A stretch of 64,000 bases of DNA from Cryptomeria japonica (GCF_030272615.1 NC_081410.1:291680457-291744456), one strand, 5' to 3'. Counted from the stretch's first letter, positions 12,625 to 25,295 are shown. A program made the numbers and translations. Notes: generated from the sequence alone by a model not told the origin.

Positions 12625-12830
12625 TGTGTTAGTGAATGTAATTATGTGCTAATTAATGGTTATGGATGATATGTGTTAATTAATATTGATGAATGTTGTG
12701 TGTTAATTAATGTTAATCAATGTTATGTGTTAATGAATGTTATGTGATATTAATGAATGAATGCAATATTTTATTAATGGTAGAAAGAATTAATTAATGA
12801 ATGTTATAAGATGTTAATGGAGAATTTAGA
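12625..12830. repeat. Degenerate short tandem repeat in CACTA 3' region
   Basis: About ten imperfect copies of a unit near 20 bases built on ATGTTATGTGTTAATGAATG. They lie between the end of the second gene and the terminal motif. CACTA elements often carry subterminal repeats bound by TNPA. A small hairpin (GAGAATA...TATTCTC, about 12898-12917) lies just after. Confidence 0.6.
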
Positions 12831-13104
12831 GTGATGTTAAGGGGGGGGGGAGGAGCCAAATGAGCTTCCACCTTCACATGGTTGGCCTTGTTAAGTAGAG
12901 AATATTAAACTATTCTCGAAACCAAGTGAAGCTCAACAAGGTAACACACTGTTCAATATTTCATTTTGTTGCACAGTTAATCTTATTGAATAATGTATAT
13001 TGAATCTTAATTGTAGGGTGCAAGTGGAGCCAACATGAACAACAACACAACAAGTAGCTGGGTATAATGAACTCCCAGATTGTCTTGTCTGTACATGAAC
13101 AATA

Positions 13105-13120
13105 TGAGTTTCTTATAGTG
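13105..13120. repeat. Probable CACTA 3' terminal inverted repeat
   Basis: Ends in TTTCTTATAGTG. The inverse, CACTATAAGAAA, is a typical plant CACTA terminus. The matching left copy was not found. Confidence 0.6.
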
Positions 13121-13155
13121 TTGATATCCAAGGTAGCACTGCAAAATTTATGAAT

Positions 13156-13245
13156 ATGCCTCATCCTTGTAAGTTTTTTTATTACTTGTAAGTAATGAAA
13201 ATGCCTCATCCTTGTAAGTTTTTTTATTACTTGTAAGTCATGAAT
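13156..13245. repeat. Two-copy tandem repeat, 45-bp unit
   Basis: Units starting ATGCCTCATCCTTGTAAG at 13156 and 13201 are almost identical, differing by about two bases. They lie just outside the proposed CACTA terminus. Confidence 0.85.
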
Positions 13246-14299
13246 ATTTCTCTTTAGTTGATTAAAATTAAATGAAAATCTTTAATGAATATACAAAACT
13301 GTATACATATGCAGGAGCACCATGGTTGAGATGGTCCAACTCCATAGTCTCACTCTACGATTAAGCTCATGCCATATCTAAATCAAAGACATCTCAAATA
13401 CATGGTCGGTGGAAAGTTGAAAAATGCCATTTTCATAGATAAGCAAGACATACACAATTGGGCAAAATCACCAAGAGAACGGTAAAAAGTGTGTTTGAGA
13501 TTGTATCATGGATGCAAAAAATCTCTTCATTAATCCTTCACTCATGATTGCTATAATACTTCTTTAGACTTCTCATGTCATTTGTTGCACTTCTTCACTA
13601 TTTTGGACTGAGTTTCAACTATGAATTTGCCTTGACTTATGATTGTACCTAGCTTTGTCCTATCTTTGTAAGCTTCCTCTTTGAATTGTGGTTGTATCTT
13701 TGATAATACCTTTTTAATGTTGCACTATTTGTAAGGAGGACAACTCCTAATGCATGTTGCAAATTATGTTCTAATGACTGAGACTAACCTAATGCATCTC
13801 AGAATGGCATAAATTGCCAAGATGGAGATATAGCAGATGAGTTCAAGATTGTTGTTGTAGAAATTATTTAATTTTTGTGCTTGAAATTTATGTATATACA
13901 CTATTTATAGTCTACTCTATATTTCCTACTCAGCTACTCCTATTGCTTTAAAATGAAATGTGAACTGATGAATTGTATTCTATAGATCACCAGTCCCTTT
14001 GTTCGTTGTTCAATTGAAATAACCCTAAATTACCCAAATGAAACCAGTAAAATATTTGAAAGCAAACCAGAAGAAAACACAAATTTTAGGCTCAAAGTTA
14101 ATGGTCTGTATATTTATATTCAATTTCAAAAATTTTACAAAACTCAGATAGTTTTCTGTGAAACACTAGAAAAAATGCAGATAAATTTCTACAGAGTTTC
14201 TTTACAAATTCTTGTGATCATTTTTCCTTTGTCCTGGTATCCATTTATAAAATTATGGATGCATACAAGCTTCAAATATCCCTAAGGAAAATTAGTTAC
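13246..14299. other. Non-coding interval before unknown gene A
   Basis: No gene recognised. A block at 13296-13340 (CATATGCAGGAGCACCATGG) recurs almost unchanged near 20880, marking the left side of both unknown-gene units. The rest is AT-rich without clear structure. Confidence 0.5.
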
Positions 14300-17200
14300 A
14301 ACCATAGCTTCTTTCAAGAAGCAGTTACAAGTCTTTTTCTGTCTCCTCAGCCTTTTCGGTTGGTAACTCTTTTGCAACATCTTCTAACTGTCCCAGAGCA
14401 TCTTCCAACTATTCTGGAGCATCTTCCTCTTGCACTGCATACCTTTTGGTCCACTCTTGGAACACATCATCAGTAGGCCATGAGTAGCCAACAATCTTTT
14501 TCTCTAACTTAAGTAACCTTTTCTAAGAGTTTCTTATTTTCCTCGCCTCTGATTCCAAAAAACCGTAATGTGATTTTATCTTTTCTATCTCCTCAATTGT
14601 TTTAACAAATAGAGAGGTGTCATCTTTGTTAACAATTTCATTTACCCTCAAAGACAAATTAGCTCCCAGCTCATCAAGCCATACCTATTTGTCCTTCAAC
14701 TAATTTTGGCTGACAAAACCCCCAGGAAATAATTCAAATTTATGCTCAGTATATTCTTTCCTGTACAAGTTAGCTTTCCTCTCTACATTGGCTCTTCCTT
14801 CTTCTAACTTGGTCAAACCTTTTTCCAACTCACATGTGGATTTGATAGTAACATCAGATCCTAATTCATCATAGGATTCACACATAAGTTCTAAATCCAC
14901 TTCTCTTGGCATCCACTTATTCAAAATAGGCTCTAAAATAGCCTTGTCCTCATTTAACTCACACAGAGTGTCTAAAATCATTTTCATATTAGTGTACATA
15001 GTGGGGGCCTCTACTGTATCAGCAAAACTCAAAATGGTGGCCTTTACCTTCTCTTCATACTTACTTGCAAATAAGGCTTGAGCCTGTTTCATTTTTTCCA
15101 ACTCATGTTGAAAAGTCTCAGCTGGTTGAAAACCAGAAGGCATAGGAGAAGGGGGGAATTCTATAATAGGACTGGTAGGTGGAGGTCTTGCTGGAGAAGA
15201 AGAGATCACCAAGGTAGAGGACTCACCTCCTTGGTGTTGTCCTACCAACTGACTCTGAAGTCTAGCAATAATAGTATCCCTATTGGCTACCTCCTTTTTG
15301 GCCTCATTATAAGCCTTTAAAATTGTCTCCAACTTGACTTGGAGATCATCTTTTTCCTTTGCTTCTTTCTCTGCTACTACCACATTAAACTTTGTAGTTT
15401 CTAAGACTATACTGGCATCTTCTACCACCCCTATATCCTAGACTCTTTGTACTATCATACCTCCTAGAAGATTAGATCCCGAGGTATCTTTCCTTCTTCT
15501 ACTTTCATCCCTCTTGAGGGACCACATGACCAGAGAAGCATTATCTTTGCTAAATGTCACTCCCTTCATTGGCTTGGTTTCTTTTCTAACTGCTTCAAGA
15601 ACCAATACATCTACTATATCCCATTCAGGGAGGATTAGAACACTAGCCTTTGACACCATCTCTCTTCTAGCTTCAAGAGTGATAACTTTGAATTCAGCCA
15701 TCATTTCTTGTTTAACCTCTTCTTCCACTGAATTTGTATCTTTGTGAGGTTGCTCACTCATTCTCTTTTCACATCTAGCCTTGAATTGTTCAATGTTTTG
15801 TTTCCATACAAATTGCATGAAATCCCCTGTTGTGACGAAATTGTTGTCAGCTAGAAACTCTTCACTAGCTTGTTTGACAGTGAGGTCTAATTCCTTTCCC
15901 TTTAGCTCACCATTAGTTATATGCATTTCAACACTAGGTGGCTCTTCCGGCATTCCCTCTTGGGTCTCATCATAGGTGTATGAAATTTCACCGAGACTCC
16001 CTAACTATAGCAATTGTTCAACCACTACTTGCTCATCTCCTATGTGAATAGGGGATTGAGATGGAGAGTATTGAGGCTCATCAGTTTCAACTTCCTTCCC
16101 TATGCTTTGCCTTTTAGGGGAATCTTGAATATCAATGACATCTTCAATGGCCCTTTTTCTTCTTGAAGTGGAAGGCTCAATTGTCGCTGGCATCATCATA
16201 GTATATTTAGATTTTTTATGCATCATATAATTACCAGGTGGGATAGCCTTAGCAAAGGCAAGCTTAGCTAAGACCAATTTAGCCCTATCGGGATCATTTT
16301 TCATTATAGCCTCCCCTTTTTTCTTTCAGGGTTTGCATTAGGTCTTCAAAATAAAGAATTGAGAATTTAACCTTCTCTTCAAAAGGGGTAAAACTAGAAA
16401 GAGGGTCATAGCTAGAATCAAATTGATGAATAAAATCAAGTCCTCTTTGTATGCAACCCACTTCTCCTTTCTTAATTTTTGCTCGTCTAAGCTGAATTCA
16501 TTTCTAATTAAATCTTCAAGAAATTGAAATTGGTGAGGCCTGCTTTTACATACCGCCCTCTTTCTGAACATGCCATTGAAGAAATCCTCAGGGTCTGCAC
16601 ACCTTGAAACTGCATTTGACAACATATATGGCTTAAAGAATTCTTCAAAGTATTTCCAGCTACCTTTGGTAATTACAAAATGATGGGCCATGGTAATAGT
16701 TGGGAAAATGGTCCCTTTACCCCTATTGGTCAGCTCAACCTCTTGTACTCCTCCAATCTGTCTCCACACTTCTACAATCCCTATCTTCAATGGGACCTGA
16801 TAGGGAAATAGATAGGGGGTACCTCTGAAGCCATATACTCTGAAAATAGTAGAAACAGGGTACAAATACATGTCTCCCCAGTTGTGAACAATCTTGATAT
16901 CTTCTACAAACTCTTTAGGCCTAAGGAATTCCAAAAGAGCCTTAGGAATCCTAGGGTTTTCTGCCCATAAAAGAACTCTAATCTTAGATGCAAAGCATCT
17001 ATCAAACTTTAGAAAACTAGCATCCTCTCTATCCCAAGATAGAATAGTGCTCCAAAGTTGCACAAGCATCTCCTCTTTATCTTTAACCTTGACCAAATCC
17101 ATATCTTTTACAAAATAATCAGCACCTTTGAACAAAAACATGTGCATTAACAGGGAGTACCATCCAAATGGCCTATCCACCTTACCATTTTTAATCCCTA

Positions 17201-17990
17201 CAAGTCCTACATAAATAGCATCAGTGAGGTATGGGGCAAAATCAAATTTTATAGCCAGGGAAAGGTTTATAATTTGGGCAATCTTTAGCATATAATGGGT
17301 TGGCATATGTTTCTCAGCATCTTCTCCAAAGATCTAACACAGTGTCCAATACATACCCTTAGCTCTTAAAGTAAACAAATTCAGGGAAAATGGTTCCATT
17401 GTACTAGAGCCTACAACTGTTAACCCTCCTATTTTAACAAAGAATTCTCTCAATGGGCCACTCCTAAGATGATCTCTTTGTGCATTGTAGACTTGAGCTA
17501 ATGCTTCAAAATCCATAGGCTCAAGATAATTTGAAGCTTCACTAAGCTTGAAAACATTTCTAAACTCATCATCTTTGATTTCAACTAGGGTTGATCCCTT
17601 TATATTTCTGATACATTTGGCAGCAGGGTCATAATTCTATGTGATCAGGATCAACAAATCTACATCCATGAACACACCAGGGACCACAAGCTTCCCCAGA
17701 TCCAGTTCCCAGATGCTATTCAAAGGGGCGGGGGCATGTCTTTGACCAAAACCAACTTTAAAAAGACTTAGACCTGATATCCCTATTTCAGGGTCCCTTA
17801 ACCAATTTCCTTTGTCATACAAGCCAACCCCAATTTTCAAACGAGGGTTTTTTGGTACTAACTCTTTGGCCCTAGCCCCGACATTAGTTGACATGGTTAA
17901 CTGCTCTAGAAAGTCATCACAGATGTTTCTGTCCTGATAGTTCACCTTTCCAATCAATTCCCATCTGGGTGCCATTTTGAAAGTATGCAA
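14300..17990 (-). pseudogene. Large gene of an unrecognised family, copy A
   Basis: I do not recognise this family. Minus-strand frames chain in order: 17990-17637, on through 17516-17334, 17306-16338, 16304-16005, 15953-15438 and 15428-14700, fading out near 14300. Together they once coded for well over 1000 residues. The N-terminal two thirds looks globular, with LNSIWELDLGKLVVPGVFMD, FGWYSLLMHMFLF, RPKEFVEDIKIVHNWGD and RVYGFRGTPYLFPYQVP. The C-terminal third is hydrophilic with Pro/Ser stretches and coiled-coil-like segments (VEDASIVLETTKFNVVVAEK onward), ending in a Trp-containing patch (VGYSWPTDDVFQEW) at about 14440-14500. Stops (for example 17637, 17334, 15438) and frameshifts near 16440 and 16300 show decay. 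Clear homology to copy B proves a real coding family. It could be a transposon-borne gene or a lineage-specific host gene; no catalytic motif is evident. Confidence 0.7.
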
Positions 17991-18319
17991 CTATGTCAAT
18001 TATCAATCAAAGTAGTTCTTTAACAGAACAAAACCACAATTTAACAATTTTCAAGCAATGGGTAAGCAAAGAAAAAGAAAACCTGATTTCAGCTTGAAGA
18101 ATTTTGCTCTGCACCAACTTTCTTTGCAACAACTTCTTTGAAATGATACCTTCATTCAATTCATAAGAGAGTATATATGGCAATTGGGCTTCTTAACTAT
18201 GACATTAACACTGCATGCTTCAGTGATCCCTTAATGTCGCATGCTTCGGCCGTCCCTTCAGAATTGAATTCATTAAAGAATTCAAAAATTTGGCTCCAAT
18301 GGGTCAAAACTATCCTGAG

Positions 18320-19460
18320 TATTTTTTCTTTTCACTATTTTGCAGAGCATAAAACCCTTGCATGTTCATCTAGTGAATTCATGTCAACCGTCCGATCAGA
18401 TAGAACTTGCACTGCTTTTACCTTTTGACTTTTCCTCATCTGGCAACGGGCTAAAATTCCTTTCACTATTTTGCGAATGGTAACCATCATGCACTTTAAC
18501 CTAGTGAAACTGTGCTAGCCGTCCGATCAGATAGAACTTGATCGATCTTTATCATGTCCTGACCTAACAGTTTACCTCACTAACCACGCACCAAGTGGTT
18601 AAGGCTAACAGTCTTCATTGTTTTGCGAATGGTAATTGTCCTGCTCCTTCAGGCTGCAAAATAGCGCCCACCGTTGGATCCTCCTCAAGATACCCGCTCT
18701 TTAACAACTTTAATCTGGTAGATGTGAGCCCTCTAATTCAACGCTATCCACCCTAGCATTCGATCTCCTAAGAAACCAACGTGGCAACTTCTTACTTGCT
18801 AAAAAACTTCCATGGGATCCACTTCTAAACAGCCACCTGTGCCTGACAAGTCACCTCTTCATTGGCGGTATGATTCAATCTATCTGTTGGGCCCACCACC
18901 TGGTCACCAAGTTTATTCTTAGATTTACTTAACCTCGAGGCCATGTCTGACTTTTTTATTTGCCACCTAAACCACCTGGACCGCTAACTGGACTACCATG
19001 TCATTTCGCTACTTCGCAAAGGCTAAATCTCGAGCACCTTTTGGCCACGAATCAACGCGGGCCATTGATCATTCTCTGAATCAACCACTCTTTACTCTTT
19101 GGAAAACCTACCTACTTCTGGGACCCGCCACTTTTTGCTATTTCGCGGAGAGTAAAACTCGATCATCTTCATCCCATGAAACCACGCGATCCATCTGATC
19201 AAAAGAGAAATGATCGCTCTTTAACTTTAGCTTTACTACCACGTGGACCCACTTTCCTTTTCGCCATTTAGCTATAGGTAACTCGCAATCATCTTCATAC
19301 CACGAAATAACGCGGGCCGTTAGATTTTAGGGACTTGCACTGCTTTTATTCCTTCTATTGACCACCTCGCCAAGGCCTACCATCTTTTCACTGCTTCGCA
19401 ATAGGTAAACCACGAGCATCTCCCGGCTACGAATCAACGCGGGCCATTGCATCAACAAAG
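18320..19460. repeat. Degenerate tandem array, units of about 125 bp, upstream of gene A
   Basis: At least seven diverged units share a TTTCACTATTTTGCGAATGG-like core followed by an (A)CGCGGGCCATT- or CCGTCCGATCAGATAG-like segment. Units start near 18328, 18459, 18617, 18999, 19130, 19252 and 19388. The array is richer in G+C than its surroundings and lies on the 5' side of gene A. It resembles the subterminal repeat zones of DNA transposons or an upstream regulatory array; which one is unknown. Confidence 0.7.
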
Positions 19461-20527
19461 AGTTGCATGACATTTACAGGGCCTGATAAACATTAGAAAA
19501 AAGGCAAAGTAATAGGCGTATAAAATTTAAAATATTTAAGGGACCGCCTAGGTAAATAACAATGGGGGCACACTTCTCATGACAAATGGACCCATCACTT
19601 AAGTGGTAAAATGTAACCATCTCCACTTTCCTTGAGACCTTTTCTTGTCGATGAGAACCATCTCCACTTTCCTTGAAATCTTTTATCGGTGGAGTTACTA
19701 TCTTCGATGAGTCCTTTCTGAAGTTGATTGGCATTTTCTTTCTTTGATGCCCCTTTTATATCAATGAGACATCGTTGGGTCTCAAAGATACTGTTTGAAT
19801 CTTAGATACTTTGATAGAATGCTTTTAGACTTGTTCGATAACTTATGGGTTATTACGGTATCAATGAAAATGATGATTTCTTCCAAAGAGAGATGGCTTC
19901 TATGATTTAATTTCTCAAATCAAGATATTTTACTTAATTCAGATTTGATGCTCAACAGAATGACTGCACTATCACCAATCTATCTTGAAGATTTGACTAC
20001 TCTTTAGATTATGATTATGACTGTCATGATATTTCATGAGACTACTCTATCCCCATATGAAACCCTTTGTTCCCACAAATCAATGCTTTGAACTTGATTG
20101 CAACTTTATAGTGATCACTATCTTTGTACAATAAGCTTGCTACTTTCTCAACTTTTTACATATTGGAGGCTCCTAGGATGGTTTCTATCTTATAGTCACA
20201 ATACCTTGCTATAATTTGTAGCTATTGTATGTTTATTTGTTTTCTATGTTTATTTGTTTTCCACTCTTAACTCATAGTTCAACCGAATATGGTTCATCTT
20301 GGAATCAATGCACATCGGTTATAATCAGATTATAACCAGTCTCCATGGTTGCAAGACCTGAAGAAGGATTCTTATCATCAATTAGATGCATACTTTTGGG
20401 AATATAGAAAGACAAAAAAATATATTAGAACCGTATTTTTTGTTGAGTCATAATATGATGTGTTAATTTAGCTAAATAAGGGAACCAATGTTGTATTAGG
20501 TTTAATTCCATGATGACAGTTGAAGCT
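19461..20527. other. Non-coding; 19640-19800 homologous to 25070-25215
   Basis: Shares a diverged block with the region upstream of gene B: GAGTCCTTTCTG, then GATTGGCATTTTCTTTCTTTGATG and TATCAATGAGACATC here, against GAGTCCTTTCTG, ATTGGCGTTTCCTTCCTTCG and TATCGATGAGACATC there. The remainder (19800-20527) shows nothing recognisable. Confidence 0.6.
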
Positions 20528-20835
20528 TGTTAGAGATAGGGGATTTGTAGCAGTTGGCTTGTCAGGTTATGTCACAATCCTATGAAGGTCCTTGTAAACC
20601 ATTAATGTCAGTAGACATGAGACTGTTATGTAACGAATTGGATTAGCTGAACCTAGAAGTTCTATAACCAATGAATCAACTGACTCAAGTGTATGTTAAT
20701 TATCTTATGATGGTCATTTATGACCGTTATTCTTAGTAGACATTAAGCAGTTTGCTAGATAGTTGGTTAGTAAACCAGTGAGTTAGTTGGCTCAAGTGTA
20801 TGCCAGATGTGGAATATTACATGTGGTATCAGAGC
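20528..20835 (+). repeat. Small Copia-type LTR with perfect initiator-Met primer-binding site
   Basis: TGGTATCAGAGC at 20824-20835 is a perfect plant initiator-Met primer-binding site. It lies two bases after ATATTACA, a plausible LTR 3' end. The LTR start at about 20528 (TGTTAGAG) is tentative, giving about 294 bp. No gag follows, so this is a truncated element lying between the two unknown-gene units. Confidence 0.55.
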
Positions 20836-21250
20836 AACCAAGTTTGACATTGAACCTCAGGCTTTCCACCTATAAACAAAACTACATACATATGCAGGTG
20901 CACCATGGTTGAGATAATATGCAGGCGCACTATATACAAAACTATATTCGCAAGTAAATCATTTATTCAAATCCACAATATGAAACACAAAGTTTTACTA
21001 GAAGAACCCAAGTAACCTTATCTCCTTTAGATAATATCACAAGCAACTACCTACAAAAAGATGCAGTAATCCACAACATATACACAAAGGAAAGATGACT
21101 GATTATATTATGTATGTTCGCAAAATGGTACAATAGTAAACCTGAGGCTATATTCTACTTCTCTAATGATCCTTATTGTTACAAAAGTTCCCTCATTTAT
21201 ATGAGGGTATACATTGTCACCAAGCATCATGGCTTTTCAGCACATAACTA
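20836..21250. other. Non-coding interval before unknown gene B
   Basis: Contains the second copy of the left-side motif (about 20877-20925), with a nearby partial repeat of ATGCAGG and ACAAAACTATA words. No gene is seen. Confidence 0.5.
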
Positions 21251-24200
21251 TTAATTAGCACTTTTGTTAACAAACTGGAAGATAAACAAGTTCAGCATTC
21301 CTATGTCCTCAATGTACTTATCATCTTTATACATTAGAACGTCATTGTTTAGTGTCCTCATGTTGCTTTCTGTCTGGAAATGATTGGATAGAATATGGTT
21401 AGCACAAAGTGACAATTCTTTGTCCCGATCCAACTCTGCTACCACTTGATTATTCTCATCAATGAACTCTTGTTTCCACTTTTTGAACGATACTAACTCG
21501 CCATTACTGTAAAAAGAGGGCACCCTAGGGGTATTCCCATCATCCAACCTCTGAAGCTCTTTCCTTAATTGATTTGCCAATTCATCATGGGACTTCAAGT
21601 AAGCCTCGGCTTAAATTTTCTCACCTGGATTAATCAGATTGTTGTCATTCATCATGTCTTCCAACCGACACCTGAGCCTTTCATGCTCTTTCAAAGCTCT
21701 GACTATTCCAGTGTATGTTTTCCAATAGATTTCTGCAACTTGTATCATACTTCTGAACCTGTGTTCAATGATCTCTAGAATGAACTTATCCATCTTTTGT
21801 TGTACCTTTTCTACTTGCCGAGATGTCTTTTCGGCCCTATTCCTCCAATACATAGCGTCTGTCAAGGCATCCATGGCATCTTTGTCAACACCGTATGTCA
21901 ACCATGTTTGACTAGTACCTGTATCAATTTGAAGCAATCTTGCTTGCAGCCTCTATTTTTCTTCATTGGTTTTCTCATATAGGCTTTTGTATGTAGAATT
22001 TTCTCAGACCAGAAACTCTATCTGGTCTTGGTTCAGTTTAGCGACATCCAAATTTAGTTTGGCAGTTGTTCTAGGGTCAGTCTTTCCGACCTACTACACC
22101 ATCAAATGTCCAAAAGCTTCTTCTGTATCAACCAATATAGGTCTTTTATCTTTGGGATAGATAGCCCACTGTAGAAGATCCTTTTGATTTGGATCATATC
22201 CTGATCCTCTAAAGAGTTTATCAATCTCTTTTGGCATCATTTACCTACTTGGGTCCTATTTCTTGAGGAATCCATCAAACAACAAGGCAGAGTTCATGTC
22301 CCATCCAGAGTATAATAGCACACCAGCTTCCTTAAGCAATTGTCTTCCCTTCTCAGGTGTCATTTCTCTCATCACAAGATCCATCTCCTCTTGTAACTTT
22401 TGAAGCTATTGCTCTTCATCACTATTTCTCATGTTAATCCTAATTTGAGATCCTTTATGTTGATAGAGCAATGCGGTGAACTCCTTGGAAGCAATGAAGA
22501 CACTATCAGCAATGAAATCCTCATGCTCCAGGAATCTGATGTCAGCCACTTCTCAGACATTTAGTTGTCATGTTGCCAAGTCTATCGGTGTATCCTCTTC
22601 ATAACTAGGGGGGTAATCCTCTCGAGGAGTGAATGGAATGATGCTAGAAGTGGAAGCAGGAGACATATGAGCCAAAGGCTCTGTATTCCTAATAGTATCA
22701 ATGTAATCCCTAAAAACATGAGGCGAGACTCCCTCAAGTATTTCCAATTCATGCTCCACAAGTTTGTTGGCCAACTCCAAGGGGTCTTCAATCTTTTGTA
22801 GCACGTTCTCGTCCATTTTCCTTCTAAAAAGATTCCATTTATAAGCCTGCATTGCTTTCTCAAACTTTATTCGCTTCACTCTGGCCTCTTCTCTGCCAAT
22901 GTTCTTAATGAGGTCATCTGGTAGGTAAGATTTATGCTCTCTGGCCTTCAGCTTTTGTGATGATCAAGATATCCTTATGTATCCTTTAGGATCAAAATTG
23001 GGCCTTGGATCCCCCATAGCCATGCCATAATAATCCAATTTTGTCTGCAGAAGGCCATAACTCTTTGAACTTTTCACAATAAAATCTGAAAATACTAACA
23101 ACCTAGGTACAATTGATTGTTTCCCATGGCTTGTCAAATGTTTTGTACTAACTATTGACATTTGCCTCACAATTTCTAGACAAGCCACTCTGTTAGGGAC
23201 TGTAAGTGGTAGTAAGTATGGTCTCCCTCCAAACCCATATACCCTAACTTGTGTGCAGTCTGAAAAACAATACCAATCTCCCCAATTATGTTCAATTGAG
23301 GGATCTTCAGCGAAATCTTTTGGTCTTGGGAATCTTTGAACCTATGGTGCAAGGGCATGATCACACGAGCATCCCAACAATCTATATAATGGCTTGACAA
23401 AGAACTCCTCAAAATGCCAATATTGATTATTCGCATACCTCTGGTCCCATGAAAAAACCCATAGCTGGATTGGTTTTCTCATCCCAGCATTGTCATATGT
23501 CCTGACACATAACTCTTCTGGGCATAACCCTTCATCTTGGCCCACATACAATAGCAGATGCATAAGTAAGGAATAATTCTTGAAATTAACATTGATGGCA
23601 TCCCCCTTTAACTTTTCTAACCCATGATTCAAAAACTCAACCAAATAAGTAGAAAAATCAAAGAAGGGGGGTCCTTAGACTACAAATCAGCATAAATGAC
23701 CATGGCTGCAACATCCATCAAAGGATGGGCTTTTATCCCTATCACTTGGGCATCATAGTAATAGGTATAATTGAAATATGGATGGAAAGAGTTGACATCG
23801 TAGGGAGCTTTGTCATCCTGACCTAGTGGCACTAAGGACCCTACATTCCTAGGTCTATGTATAGGGAGTCTCCACGTTTTGTAAATGTGCTCTAGGTTAA
23901 AATATTCACTTGTTAACTTCTTGAGGTCAATCAATTCTTCAAATCCCTAATCCAACTCAAACACGGTGTCAATAACCTTCTTTCTGATTGCAAGAATTGG
24001 CTCACCCATGTAGTTATATATGGTCCTAGTTTTAGGGTCATAATTGTTTGCCAATGCCTTCATGAGCTCCACATTCACAAATACATTAGCCACAGCTAAC
24101 CTTCCTAAGTTCAATCGCCATAAATTGTTGATAGGTTGAGGGGCAACTCTTCTATTGTACCCATATATGAATAATTCATACCCTCTCAATTCTGTCCATA

Positions 24201-24401
24201 TGTCTCCAAGATCCTCAAACCGGTCCTCCAAGCCTTCCTCATCAGCTCTAATCTTCTTGGACCTCAAACTGGATGATGGCCACTAGTCAATCAAGTCCTG
24301 GGTCAAATAGCGCCCTTCCCTTTTCTATCTTTTAGATTTTCTTCTGCAGTGATAGGTTCTTTTCCCTTTCTAGTCTTATTAGTTTTAGATGATGATTCCA
24401 T
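21251..24401 (-). pseudogene. Large gene of an unrecognised family, copy B
   Basis: Paralogue of copy A, same strand and domain order. The start is an ATG at 24401 giving a basic, Lys/Ser-rich N-terminus (MESSSKTNKTRKGKE). The chain runs 24267-23947, 23934-23680, 23644-23342, 23436-23176, 23188-22964, 22879-22568, 21937-21611 and 21598-21251. Matches to A include INNLWRLNLGRLAVANVFVN, FDFSTYL, NYSLLMHLLLY, QLWVFSWDQRY, RPKDFAEDPSIEHNWGDWY and RVYGFGGRPYLLPLTVP. The segment EAGVLLYSGWDMNSALLF, near 22300, lines up with KASVLILPEWDIVDVLVLEA of A. The C-terminal part has charged, coiled-coil-like frames (RAEKTSRQVEKVQQKMDKF). Many stops and frameshifts are present. Function is unknown; the conserved aromatic- and glycine-rich core suggests a folded domain under past selection. 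Confidence 0.7.
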
Positions 24402-25159
24402 TTGAATTTTAAAAAAGAGGTTTGTGTGCAAACTTACTTTGAATTACTGAGATTTATCTATGAATTTGCCCAATTCCTGCTTTCAGTTCATCACCTGTGA
24501 ATTCCTTAATGTTGTGTCCTTTGATGTTGATCCACTACTTATGGCATATTTAATCAGTTAGTAATGGCGGTTTGGACAACGGTCACTCGGGCACACATTT
24601 GAATTTAATGGTGATGTGACCTTCCATGGGATTTGTTTCTAATTTTTGCAGCAATCAATAATCATTTTGATGAGGATATGTCTTTCGATTATTTGTTTCT
24701 TTAGTCCATCGATCTCTTTGTTTCTATCGACAATACTTTTGTTTCGAATATTACTTCGATCAAGTATTTTTTCCTTTCATCGAAATACTATATTTAGTCA
24801 GTATGGCTATCTCCTCATCAAAACATATTTGATATCCATCAGATCTTATGTCGAAGAAACCTTGGGCTTCGGTGTGCTCCTTTATTTTTCCATTGAAATA
24901 CTTATTTCATCGATATCACTATGCCCCGTCGATGAATGAGTCTATTATCTCACCGATAAAGTTACATCGGCAAAACCACGCATATCGAGAACATGCCTTT
25001 TAACCTCCTCGAAACCTATATCCTCATCATTATCTTTTATCGATATAGCTTCCTTTTGTTGGATCGATATTATTCTTTCGGTGAAGACCCTCTCTGCTTT
25101 CTTCAATATCTTTTTTCGATGAAGTTATTATCTTCTGTGAGTCCTTTCTGGAATTCATT
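24402..25159. other. TCGAT-rich upstream region of gene B
   Basis: No gene. Many ATCGAT, TCGATGAG and TTCGATG words recur through 24640-25160 with no fixed period, unlike flanking DNA. This is the counterpart of the block upstream of gene A. Confidence 0.55.
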
Positions 25160-25295
25160 GGCGTTTCCTTCCTTCGATGGCTCTTTTATATCGATGAGAC
25201 ATCACTGGGTTTCATCGATCTGAATTCAAAAGGTATCGATGAGACTTAGCGATGTCTCATCGATATAAAATAGCCATCGAAGGAAGGAAATGCCG
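25160..25295. repeat. Imperfect inverted repeat, about 60-bp arms
   Basis: GGCGTTTCCTTCCTTCGATG and TATCGATGAGACATCACTGG on the left arm are mirrored by CTCATCGATATAAAATAGCC and ATCGAAGGAAGGAAATGCC on the right arm, with a loop of about 20 bases. It would form a long hairpin. Confidence 0.85.

Larger units (their letters stand above)
4780..13120 (+). mobile_element. CACTA (En/Spm) DNA transposon, left end unresolved
   Basis: Two plus-strand genes in the usual CACTA order, a TNP2-like transposase followed by a TNPA/Ptta-like gene, are followed by an AT-rich repetitive 3' region. That region ends at GAGTTTCTTATAGTG. Its reverse complement, CACTATAAGAAACTC, resembles known CACTA termini that begin CACTACAAGAAA. 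The left terminus, and hence the 3-bp target duplication, could not be found, so the start given is that of the transposase gene. Both genes carry stops and the copy is probably immobile. Confidence 0.8.
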
